A stretch of 64,000 nucleotides of DNA, taken from the NCBI GenBank assembly GCA_012932295.1, contig JAAONU010000006.1:34478607-34542606 (forward strand), given 5' to 3'. The DNA comes from Cyclina sinensis. Lineage: Eukaryota; Mollusca; Bivalvia; Venerida; Veneridae. Each line of letters opens with the position of its first letter. Within the stretch, counting starts at the first letter, position 1. Positions 12,546 to 23,963 of the stretch are shown one piece after another. The position numbers and the translations under genes are program-made. Under the pieces are notes generated by a model. It made no database searches. It was not told the DNA's origin and worked only from the letters and a program-made list of their open reading frames with translations.

Positions 12546-13271
12546 ACTATAAGGCGGTTGCATTGTCTTCAAATATCACTATGGGAAAACATCGTTTAAC
12601 CTTTTTTTTTTAATTCTTCACGTCTAATATTGTACTATGTCAGAACAAATTCAGTATTTTCTACATTGACATCTTATGGGGATAATGGACCCGAGAAGAA
12701 AATAATATGGATATTGTACGATTACCTAGGAGCAAATAACATGGATAGAATTTTTCCTCACAGTATTTCCTCAGTAAGCATTTCATAACAACGACTTGAA
12801 AATATGTAGATTTCAAAAGATGATTAGTAATATGCTAGTTGAAGCTGGATGGTAAATGTAAAAAGTGTAAGACAATATGTGTTTTCATATCAACATTTTT
12901 ATTCTCCGTTCAGCGGGAAAATATATACTTGACCTCATCCATCTGGAAATTCATGATGGCGTACCTTCAAATGTCTGACCTGAAGCCATTTACAGCTTTG
13001 TATGAATATTTATGAAGTTGCGTTTCTGCCTGTTTTTGCATAGATTTAACCAGTTACATTGGAATAATGATCCTTGATTTCAGAAAAAAATGTCATTTTT
13101 TCTTATGTTGTGTCTAACTACAAAATATATTGATAAGAACAGAAAATAGTTTGAAGTATGTGAAGATACGCGCCGGTGAATCTTGGTGCGGATGAATGGA
13201 CCTTGATTGTCCATTGAATCGCGCCTTCTACATAATTCCGTTCGTAACAAAAGATCAATACATCAGAAAAA

Positions 13272-13357
13272 TTCCGGCCCTTACGGGTTTCAAACTCAAG
13301 ACTTATTAGGCAAAGAGGCATAAGAAAAGCAACGCTCTATGCCGCTGAGTCAAGGAA
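13272..13357 (-). repeat. tRNA-like SINE head, degenerate
   Basis: Minus strand: GACTCAGCGGCATAGAGCG (A box) and GAGTTTGAAACCCG (B box), with the spacing of tRNA genes. Lack of a convincing cloverleaf favours a SINE relic over a tRNA gene. Confidence 0.5.
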
Positions 13358-14424
13358 TATATGGACTGACGTAGCTGTCAGACGTAAAACGTACACAGTC
13401 AAAACGAGTAGCACTTAGTTACCTTAACACTCCTAACTGAAAATGTCAATGAGCTTGAGTAAAAAAACTGCGGGAATTTTTATCTTGGTGCAGATTGGCC
13501 ATATTTTTAATTAAATGTTGTCGTCTTTAAATTAACGATTCAATCTGGTCGCGCCTATTTCCAAATGCATATGAGCGAAATAACAAAATAGCGAAATATT
13601 CGAAGTGTCCGCTTTTCTTCCAAAATGTTCAATACTCATATATGCCCCTATTTTTGACTTGATCATATTATCCGCTACAGTTTTCTGCTTTTTTTATCAC
13701 TTATCGCTTTAATACAAAGCGGGCATTGTGAAATACGAAGTCGGGGACTTCCTGGTTTACATTTGCCCATTGGCAAACACAAATTGCAATTGGATAAGCG
13801 GCATGTGAAAGACCCTAGTTACATGTATTGATTTTCCTTGTTTACCTATCGAACCATATTATAATTGACCTATTTCCTTGTTTTACAAAGGAATATATTC
13901 GGTCATTTGTAAGTTTAGTTGTGCTATTCTTAGAAGCACGACATATCTTTGAAAATCACAACATTGCAACAAAAGATCTCAATTGGCATTGTAAGTTCTA
14001 AACACGTACAAACAAAGGATCTACAAGATATCGAAAAGTTCATTCAAAAGACCGTGAAAGAAAGAAATAGCGTGTCAAAAGTCCGAAATAAAAATTAAAA
14101 TGCAAATTTAAAATACAAAAAGAAACTGATCTACATTATAGACTGAGTTTTTTTTTTACAACATTTAGAAAGAAAAAGATGACACCATATGTTTATTTCT
14201 GTCGGAGTGAAAATAATGCCACTTGAAAAAAGCTAAACATGAGAGTAAAAAAAAAAACATTTGGAAACCAAATGTGAGCAAAGTGGTATAATTATATTAA
14301 ACGTCAAAACTACTAAACAGACTTCAATTAAACAATATATTTTGTTTTACCATTCTACACCAAACACAAGACAGATATAATTTCAACTGGCATATTTTCA
14401 AAAAATAAATTGTAAAAAACGACT

Positions 14425-15392
14425 GACTCACAGATGGTCCGACGATGAAGAAAAAGAAAATGTTTTTACATCTAGAAATTCTAACTGTAATTGTAAAGAA
14501 CATGTCTAAACTTAAGATATTGACTCATCTTTATTACAGAAGCACATCACAATATATATTTTTACACACTTTTGTCGGTAAAATATTAACCGCGTTAGTC
14601 ACGGAGTAGATACTTTAATTATATCATTAATTTTGACAAAAGGTGATAACTGTCCTCTGTGGCTTAGTGGTGTAGATCGCCGCTATAAAGTTTACTGACC
14701 GAAAGCGCATGAGTTCGAATCCTGGTGAAACGAAAACTTTTTTTTCAGTTCTCATGGTGTATAGAAACATAATATCATGATTTTTCCATAGTATATTAAC
14801 TTCTCTTACAGCGTCTGACTCACAGAATTTAGCTTAAACATGTTTTTTGAGAATTAAAGAAAAGTTTATATACTGTGAAAAAAATACATAATTCAATGCT
14901 TCTTTACGCCATGAAAACTGTAGAAACAAAGATTGTGATAGTATTCGAACCCATGCCCTTCAGGTCAGTAAAATTAGGAGATGCGACCTAGACCACTGAA
15001 CCACAGTGGAATATTATCTATTAATCTGTTTGTTATCTGATTGTTTGTTTGTTCTTGTTCCGGAAATTATATTATCATGTCTCTTGTATTATGATATATT
15101 GCCCTTATTGTATACTCTGTATACCTGGGTGCAAATAAAAGATCTGTTCTGTTCTGTTCTACAATTGTCAAAATTAACAATATCAACTAAGTACCTACCC
15201 CGTGACTAACGGGATATTTTTTTGCCGATAAAATTGTGGAAAACTTTATATTATGATGTGTTTCTGTAGCAAAAACTGAGACAATAACTTGGTTTAAATA
15301 TGTTCTTCACAACTACTACCAGAATTTTTACATATATAAATATTTTCTTTTTTATGCATCGCCGACCCATAGACGAGTCAGTCGCTGTAAAT
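14425..15392. mobile_element. Palindromic foldback element with tRNA-like arms
   Basis: Left arm about 14425-14737 and right arm about 14943-15392 are inverted copies: both start at the outer edge with CGACTGACTC and share the TTAGTCACGG and TTTTGACAA segments. Each arm ends near the centre with a tRNA-like block (GTGGCTTAGTGG with GAGTTCGAATCC on the left; a reversed GGGTTCGAATAC on the right). The right arm is interrupted at 15011-15161. A related single arm lies at 28245-28560. Confidence 0.7.
15011..15161 (+). mobile_element. LINE 3' tail nested in the foldback element
   Basis: The segment ending TGGGTGCAAATAAAAGATC and three GTTCT repeats resembles the 3' end of CR1-like LINEs with a short microsatellite tail. 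It splits the right arm, whose sequence resumes at ACAATTGTCAAAATTAAC. A severely 5'-truncated insertion. Confidence 0.55.
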
Positions 15393-16672
15393 TTTAAAGA
15401 AAAAAAATCAGCTAAATTCTGTCAGTCACTTTAAACGAAATCAGTCACTGTAAAGACAATATCAGCAAAATACGAAGAAGACACGTTTAACAAAATGGGG
15501 AAACGGGTTTAAAATATGAATGACTGCAACTTACACAATGCAGATTAAATTACTGTCGCATGATAGACTGAAATTCAAGCTTATGTCAGCACAATGAAAA
15601 AGGAAGTTTGTATAGAACGTCTGCAAAAGACTTTTACGTCAACTGTGGTTACATTTCAAATTTGTATTATTTTGTCTTTGTCATTGTAGATTGTGCTTTA
15701 AACCTTTGTCTCACATTAAGGCTGCTTTTGAATGGCTGCAAAATAACTTTATGTCCTTAGGTGAACAGCTCACACATGTTTTACAATAGTTTAATCCTGT
15801 CATCGTTGAGGTCACAATGTAATTCAATATAACCAGTACTGAGGATGTCCATAAAGTGGCACAAACACAAACGTGTCCGTTAGTATGAAACTGTTACAGG
15901 AAGAAGTTACTGTTAAACATTTAAACGAGGTGCTATATTTTATAGCTGTTACTTAAATATAGAACTTAACAGATTTTTGGTATCAAAACAGTCTTTAAAA
16001 TGCAACAGTTGGCACAGAAACACGTTGAAACATGAACATTACGTTGAGGTCAGCTTGAACACTAGCCAAAGACGTCCATTTCTCAGTTAATTTTCTCTAA
16101 AAATTATTATAGGGAGGGGAAATTGGAATAAAGTATTACGTTTTTTGCAGAACAAGATCTCAATTAAAAAGCTGAAGGTCAAATTAATGTTTAAGAAGGC
16201 ATAGATAATATATTCAAAAATGATTAAGACTTTCTTCTTACTAATTAATTAATTATAATTATTTTCATTTTTATGTAATTCAGGAAAATGGTTGTTGAAA
16301 TATTTTTACCAATAACATCAAATACCGCATAGTCGGAAACCCAGGCTCGTTCCATTCCGCTTCACTCTAGTTGTACGGAATATGTACAAGGGTAACCAAC
16401 GATACAATACTGCTGTCTCGTCCAATATTTACATAGAAAATACATATGTCTGTTCTTTGCACTTGAAGATCATAATTTATCTGTGCATTTTAAACCTGAA
16501 ATAGTTCAAAATGTACTGAGCATGAAATAGTTCAAAAGGTACTGAACATACTATAGTCATATTTTATGCTGAGAATGTAACTTGCATCGTTTGTCTGTGA
16601 ATTATTCAGTATTATGATTTTTCTGGGAAAGTGGAATCGAACTATAAATTATAGTTATGTCTGTTTAATTAT

Positions 16673-17450
16673 TAGGGATGGGAACGAATGTTCGAATATT
16701 CGAATATTTGAAAATCCACCGAATGTTCGAATCTGAAAATCAAATTCGAATATTCTTAAATGTTTTTTTTTTCAAATAAAGCATCGTTGATTTTTATAAA
16801 TGTAAGCATTCTGATTATGCCAAAAAAAACAATCTGTTTGGTTTTGTGTTTCTTTATCGCATGTCAAAATATGATCCAATTAACAATATAATTGCAATGC
16901 ATAATTGGCAGGGGCAATCGTTACGGATTAAGAGTTTGCCACAGGCGTAGATGTGAAACCTTTTAATCTTTTGTTCATTTAAATTGGCGCCCGTTTATTT
17001 CACAAATTTTAGAAGTTGCTTGTCTCACAATTTTCAAGGATTAACGTCATGTTTTACGAAAACGAACAACCAGTCAAGCTTATAACTTTATTGATATTAC
17101 TTTTAAGTTGCCCAATCAGTGGAATAGATAAATATTTTCCTCTTATAAGTATATTTGAAACAAAAATCATCCTCCCTTTATGTTTGATCATCGCTTAACA
17201 ATATCGAAAAAAGCTGTATGAAAAAAAACATGCACCCCTCTCGTGTTTGGACTTATTTCAAGCGGTTTTAATGAACGGAATATATTATGTATTGCCAATC
17301 ACTAAATAAGTATTTAAAGCTTCCATAAAACAAGTCATTTCTACCCCATTACTAGCTGACTGAACTGAAAAAAAAACGAATATTCGAATATATTCGAATA
17401 TGGCAAAGCGAATATTCGAATACTGATATTAGTATTCGTTCCCATTCCTA
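16673..17450. mobile_element. hAT-type MITE, 778 bp
   Basis: Terminal inverted repeats TAGGGATGGGAACGAAT and (reversed) TAGGAATGGGAACGAAT match at 16 of 17 bases and start with the TA-G pattern of hAT elements. The flanking 8-mers TTAATTAT (16665-16672) and ATAATTAT (17451-17458) agree at 7 of 8, as for a hAT target duplication. Subterminal zones hold many TTCGAATATTCGAA palindromes. No transposase frame, so it is non-autonomous. Confidence 0.82.
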
Positions 17451-17664
17451 ATAATTATAAATAGAATGTCAAATCTTGAAAAGAAATCAATTAAATTGCA
17501 AATGTATTTTTACTTGGTTTCCTATAGGCTTTATATAATGAAATCATGTAAACAAAAAACAATGCAATCTTACCCACAACTTTTATCAAAACTTAACAAA
17601 AACGTAGAATATCCCAACATAGAATTCCGCTGATTGTTGCGTCGGACAACATGCCAATAATAAT

Positions 17665-17950
17665 AATGATAAAAATAATAATAATAGTGACCTTTATTTG
17701 AAGTCGGAAGGACACAAGTTATGAAAGCACTTAAGAGACAGGCTTTTATAAACGCCGGTAATACTTTGGTTTATGTTGGCCCTATCCTTGGGAGGAAACC
17801 GGAATACACGGAGAAATTAATCCACCTACCATTTTGCTTATTCCAACGACGGAAATCGAACTCGGCTTGTTAGGTTGTTCCTTTGTAATCGATCAGGATG
17901 ACACAAATCGTCCCTGAATTGGTTAAAGACAGGATGACTGCTCTGCGTTG
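17665..17950 (-). repeat. tRNA-derived SINE with conserved core and (ATT)n tail
   Basis: Minus strand: B-box-like GAGTTCGATTTCCG, then a core with TATTCCGGTTTCCTCCC, then an imperfect ATT-rich tail. The core resembles the widely shared central domains of metazoan SINE families; which one was not established. Confidence 0.65.
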
Positions 17951-18510
17951 ACGAAATCTTGAAAATATTTCTCCGATATCACCATGACGTTACAGTTTCA
18001 GTAGGTCAGTCCCAATCTCTTTTGAAATGAACTACCCTTCAGTTTTCAGAAGCGATCATTGTATTGAAAGGGAAGTAACCGCTGGAGTTTGGTAAAATGC
18101 TATATCACATTAATCTAGAATAACTTTTAGGTAACTGGGTCAGAGCAAAATTTAATTACTACACTGAAAAAAGATAACAAAGACTTATCTGAACCCACTC
18201 AGACAATTAGTTTACAGCGGACGTTATGTCAGAGACTACAAGGCACAACGATTTAGACAATGAAAGCTTATGAAACTTGATATATTAGTGTTCTAAATTC
18301 CAAGATGCATTACAGTCGAGAAAGATGCTAAAAATAAAGAGTGACATGTGTTATTGATTTATACCTCCAAATATAAATGTAAATTAAATGTATGATTCGG
18401 GCAGTCGTAAAAGATTTTTTTCGCATTCAAAGAAACTCAGTGGGAGTTAATTTTTTTTCTAAATGAATATACTTAATAGAGATGACTGGTAACTTGTAGG
18501 GAATAATAAG

Positions 18511-19020
18511 AGGGACAAAGAAATATGTTTTATCTCGTGGCCACAAATTATAACTGGGGAAAAATCGTGCCCACGAATTGTAACCAAGAGAAATACTTAT
18601 TTCTGGCCACGAATTTTAACTAAGAAAAGAAAAAAATTATTCCTCTGCAAAGAGTAGTATCTAAAATAAATAACCAAAAAGGTGTATTTCGTGGTCTCGA
18701 ATTATAACTAAGCAAAAATATTGTGGCCACGAATTATAAATAAGAAAAACAAAAACCAAATTATTTCGTGATCGTTAATTATAACTACAGAAAAAGTTAT
18801 TTTTTGGCAAAGAATAATGTCTAAGAAATAAACAAAAATATTATTGACCCCTATTATAACTTAAAAATGCAAACAAATCCCTAATTTTTTTTCTTAGTTA
18901 TATTTCGTGGTCATAAATATTTTCCGTTTCGAGTTATTATTCGTGGCATTTTTTTCTTTTCTTAGTTATAACTCATGACCTAGAGATAAAATTAGAAACA
19001 TATATATTTCAGTTTCCCCT
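18511..19020. mobile_element. Foldback element with internal repeats
   Basis: Inverted ends: AGGGACAAAGAAATATG with TTTTATCTCG on the left, and reversed AGGGGAAACTGAAATATA with TTTTATCTC on the right. The interior repeats GTGGCCACGAATTATAACTA, a self-complementary GTGGCCAC core plus AAGAAAAA, four to five times in a decayed array, then in the opposite orientation. No open frame. Confidence 0.65.
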
Positions 19021-19190
19021 CCATGCTTCCTTCTGCGTGTTCTAAGTATGCATAATAGTGTATTTGTTTAATTATTGAGGACCGCTAACAAGGACATTAA
19101 CATGCGAGTTTTTCGAGTTGTTTAACATCAGGCATTAGGTTATATTTTCGTTATTTATTTTATTAATTTGGACAAAATAAATTTGACAAA

Positions 19191-19202
19191 GGGGGGGGGG
19201 GG
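19191..19202. repeat. Twelve-base G homopolymer
   Basis: Uninterrupted G tract in the spacer. Confidence 0.95.
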
Positions 19203-21217
19203 CAGACAGACTCGACTGTTTCTCAAGGACAAAACTAAAGGCTTTCCAGGACTCCTAAAAGAAACCCTGTCTGAGAAAAACTGTCCAAGGCCATGTGTCT
19301 ATCTGTATTTAACAGAAACTTAACGGCAGATCAAATTATCACAGGTACACAAAAGTATTCACAAAACATTTGAAAGTCGAATGCAAATTATATAGACAAA
19401 CATGTAGAGTTAGTATAACATATTTATATTGAGATACATAGAAAAATGTGTCGTCGTAATCACATTTAAGATAGGTATTAAATTACATACATGTGTATTA
19501 GACATTTACTAACAAGGATATCGTTGGAACTAATGGATCCTCACGAACACAAGGGAGTAAAATGTGCAATTGAGGAAGGGGTAGAGAGAAGGAGTTGTTC
19601 TGTGTTTCATGATGAAGAGATCTGGGTGGGAAATATTATGAAACTATGGTTGAAAATGCATGAAAAGTTAATGGGGATGTGGGCTCATATAACAGGGTTG
19701 TGATTACGTATAAGGAAATAACATAAATGATGAAACAGAATTTGTTAAATGTTTGGGTTATAATGAATTTGTATGGCCCTCTAAAATTTTACAAAAGCAA
19801 CAAATAAAAAGGAATTGTAATGAGACACTTGATTACATATTGGTATATCAATACAGGAAACGTGGGGTGCGGGCTGATTACTAATTTCGTTCAGTCAAAA
19901 ATAATTTCACCCGATTAAAGTTTTTCTTTTCAAAATATAAATGACGTAAATACATTTCCACGTATGTTATTTACAAAAAACTGCAAAGCATTGCCATACC
20001 TAACCAGGCCCATTTTACAAATTACAGATTACAAATCCATCCTCATTTTTGAGGAATTATCACTGCACTGACATAAAATAAAGGAAACAAACTCCTGGTC
20101 ATTATCATCTAAGACAGCTTTTGCCTGTCACAAGTGCTCATAATAAAATCTTATTAGAGAAAACCGGAATAATGTATGTTTAATAATCAAATAAAGCTCC
20201 TCTAACCTGGTAATACTACTCAAATTGACATGAGTAGTATTACAATTACAATTAAAATGCATGAAACAGGCATAACTTTGTGAAAAATCATTGAACCTAA
20301 ACATACTGCTAATATGTACAGTTCCTCTTGGTAGCAAAGCTTCCTATAAAGGTCACATGAATTCCCGCTGGTGGTTGTTGAGAAATAGTCCGGAACAAAC
20401 TTCGGAACGGATAGACGGAGAGACGGACGGACGAAAGGTCAAAGCGGCGACTATATGCATCCCTGTTGGGCAGCATATAAATATATAGATGAAAACGTAA
20501 TAGATGTAGAGATACACTGTACGGAAACACCATTTTGCAGTATAGCAAAATGCAAGTATAGATGGAGACGTTTATGTAGTTCAAGTATAAAAGTATTAAT
20601 AAACAAGCAAATCCGTTGAATTAATTTGCCCCCGCCGAATAATACAAATCACTGGAATGGGGCTGTTAATTTTACATAGATCTTTGACCTTAGACTTTGA
20701 GTGACAAATCAATTTGATATATTTATCTGTAACGAATCAGTCCCTATAAAAATTGAGCTGTGCCAAGCAGAAATAGCTTTTAGAGTAAAAGACGTTGTTT
20801 GAGAGAAATGTCAAAACATTCTCAAAAAGCAGCGGAACAACAGCAATATTTGGTCTAAACAAGTGAAGAGTTAAGTTCCTATGCACTGCATGACTCCATC
20901 TATGCACCTTAGAAGTTTAAATATATTAAAGTTATATTACTATCATATGTTCATCAGATAACTTGTTTTGTTCTAAGCACTCTTACAAGTATAAGTCAAT
21001 ACAAATGCCACTTTTTATATTTTCTCTTTTCATATTTGCTATGTATTTGTATGTATTTCACAGTTAAGCATACTTAGGTACTATATTAGATTCATACTTA
21101 ACTGGAGAATAAATTGTAAGAAAAATACAAAGTGAAAAAGGATAAAAATAGGCCAAAGCTGTTTAATTCGTTGTTTTTATCATTATGTTTCAGTCTTTGT
21201 ACAATGAAAAAGATATA

Positions 21218-22560
21218 TTATATATACCAAGGGTTAGTTTTGTGACAGCTCAATCTCATTTTGATTGGATTGTTAAGGAGCATCTGTACAAATGCACAGT
21301 TCTCATATTCTTTTGTCATTTGAGTATTTCTAAAAATTTGACAAGAACAAAATAAGCTAGGTTTAAGGCCGTTACAACTAGGTTCTATTTCTTTCCTTTT
21401 ACATAAAAAGATATATCTTTTAATTTCCAGAAAAATGATATAGATTCGTTTTGATTTTTTGGTTTTACTCCCAATAATAAAATCTTTACATGTCAATTGT
21501 ATAAATACTTCTCTGTTAAACAAAACCTCTCTTAATTCTTGTTACATTTTCTGAACACGGTTATAATTCCAAAACAAATGTAATAGTTTCTTCTTCTTTT
21601 TTACAAAAAGTACAAAACTTATCTCCTGTAATTTTCATATTAAAGAATATACTTAGTACCAATTATTCGATGAAGTATTCCTAATATGAACCTCTTGTAG
21701 CATATAAAACACTGCTATATATATTGTATTGATACACATTATTTAGCTATTATTTAGCTAGTTAGAGAAGAGTGTTTTTGAAATGTAATATGAAACAAAA
21801 GGTCCATACATTATACTGAAAGAATTTTAAGGGAAGATATGTCTTTGAACATCTTTGATGACACTCTTTGAGAAAATTAATTTTTCTACCAAAACATTGT
21901 TCTAAATATGAAACATCTATACATTCTCCTTCATTTGTAATTACATCTCTAACATACTGAAAACCTCATTCATTCATGCTCTAATTAAATATACATTTAT
22001 TTCCTATCCTAAAGTATTTGTTATAAAAAAGCGGCATTGGAAGAAAATCATCCTTAGTTTTAACAAGCATCTTAACTATGAAAAATAGATAACCACATAA
22101 CACATCAGCCCAAATTAATTATGAATTCATTTTACAAATTTTTCTACGTATAGCCTACCAAAGTTGAAACGCTTTTGCAATTCAATTATCGACTTCAGTA
22201 ATATATAGCACTTTCTAATTGCCCGAGTTGCTGTTTTAAGCCTTGATATCTTTATGCTTTTACATTTGCATAGATATTAACCCTTTAAAGCCCCCTTCCT
22301 CATAGTCCTTGCATGCAACAGAGCTTTTGATTTTGTAGGACCTCTTCCAAATAAAGTCGTAAAGGAACTTCTTCAAATTATCCATGGTGTTGGTAGAGTA
22401 ATAGTTAGGTATGTGAACAGGGGAAGTAACAAAGACTTTACTACCGAAACTTTCATCTTTTGTTTCAATGGGTTATACAATTATTTTGCTCTTTCCATTT
22501 TTCTATCAAAATTTAGTTTTTCCCATTTCAGGTTTACATAATAAATAATACCAAGTATTC
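21218..22560 (-). mobile_element. L1/Tx1-like LINE relic, C-terminal part
   Basis: Broken minus-strand frames. At about 22300-22420 they read NLKKFLYDFIWKRSYKIKSS and YEEGGFKG, matching the segment after the reverse transcriptase core in L1-group LINEs. At about 21600 KFCTFCKKEEETITF resembles the zinc-binding C-terminal motif. At 21218-21523 a 101-codon frame contains FIQLTCKDFIIGSKTKK. Frameshifts and stops make it inactive. Confidence 0.6.
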
Positions 22561-22639
22561 TGAATTGCATTTTGCCACAGGGTAGCATACATTTAGATTT
22601 TCTAAAAAGGAAATGATGTTCGTCAGCATGACGATTTTT

Positions 22640-23340
22640 CTGTAATATATCGTGGTTTTAAATAAAGCAGAAAACAAGCATTTTTAGAGTTTACGCACAT
22701 TTCTACAGGTTACGCACCTGGGTATTTTGACGCAAATTTATTGCAGATCGGCATAGTTATGCCCCCTGATAAAGCTAAAACAAATTGCATTTTTAGACTT
22801 AATACGCACCTGTAATTGTGTAGGAATTATGTGACAATACAGCGGAAAGTGAGGGGGCGATATTCATGCCCTATGGACACATCTCTAGTTATACCATGAT
22901 TCATAAAAAATATGTGACGCCACGCGTTAAAATATAAAAAGTTTGGGTTAAAGTGAACAACCATTATATGAATTTTGAACAAAGACTGTAAATGATTCTA
23001 AACATTTAGGTCGCTATGACCTTGACCTTTGACATACTGACCCCAAAATGTATAGGGCTCATCCACTCAATGTGTATAATCATAATATAAAGTTTGAAGT
23101 CTCTATAGCAAATGATTGTCAAGTTACATGTCGGAAATGGTTTTCAATGTTAAGATCACTGTGACCTTGACCTTTAAAGTCATCCTCCGGCAACCAAATA
23201 GCCAACAAACACACGGACAATGGCTTTAAAAATTTAGGTCACTGTTACCTTGACCTTTGAGCTACTGACCAATGAAAATGCTAACGGACGGACTGACGAA
23301 CACCCAGGACCGTAACATAATATGACCCTTCAGGAATATA
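22640..23340. repeat. Decayed dispersed repeat with GACCTTGACC motifs
   Basis: Three copies of ACCTTGACCTTT (about 23018, 23164 and 23247) in a roughly 100-150 bp rhythm, preceded by a TATGCCCCCTGATAAAGC motif and followed by ACGGACGGACTGACG. It belongs to the same general repeat type as 1833-2539. Confidence 0.5.
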
Positions 23341-23832
23341 AAATATTTCAGTTTTACTTGGACTGAAATCTAGAACTATAGAAAATCTATTCAAAAACAA
23401 TTTAGCAGATATCACAGTCGTAGAGAATATATTGTACACATGTGATATTATTTGAGAAGAACTGTCATAATCATTTTCCTTTCCAGAGTACTAATATGAC
23501 TTAACACTCGCATTTTTTTATCTCTGTTTAAAACTTTTCGTCTTCAGACAATAAGATATCGGTTGAATGTACATGCTGAACAAAAGAAGGTCGTGCCAAG
23601 TTTCTGTCCGCTTTCCTTAATAAAAATGCAAAAAACGTCTCCATAATAAAGTTTCGATTCTAATTTTACTTACGTAAATGAGAATTAACGTATAAAATGA
23701 AATATGAAATACATTAAATTTTTTCTTGGTTTGGACAGAACACAGGTCTTGTTGTCATGGAACTGAAAGAGCCGTAGTTCTGCCAGACATTGTAGAAACC
23801 GGAGGATATGAGGATTGAGATCGCGTAGTAAC

Positions 23833-23963
23833 TTATGGCGCAGGTCCTACAGCAGCCCCTGGTACGAAGTTTTTATATACAAAATAACCAATCGCCATTA
23901 GTAAGGCTAGCCCAAGAATGCTACCAACAATGGCTCCGGCGATCAGACCTGCATTTACACCAT
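23833..23963 (-). CDS. Gene B exon 14: transmembrane helix, tail and stop
   Basis: 131 nt. The helix [20 protein letters not shown] has glycines every fourth residue (GxxxGxxxGxxxG), followed by [18 protein letters not shown] and TAA at 23833-23835. The phase-1 junction gives SSD-GVNAG. The tail lacks acidic clusters or YxxL-type signals known from furin. Confidence 0.88.

Larger units (their letters stand above)
11595..23832. other. Spacer between gene B stop and gene A start
   Basis: 12.2 kb without a host gene that could be supported. It contains the promoter side of gene A and the 3' side of gene B, plus the SINEs, foldback elements, MITE and LINE relic listed separately. Stretches 13400-14400, 15400-16660 and 19021-21217 show no gene or clear element beyond short fragments (a GACGGAGAGACGGACGGACG tract at about 20418). 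Confidence 0.7.

Noticed and set aside
19491..19703. 70-codon plus-strand frame in the spacer
   Set aside because: No motif or homology recognised and no surrounding gene structure.
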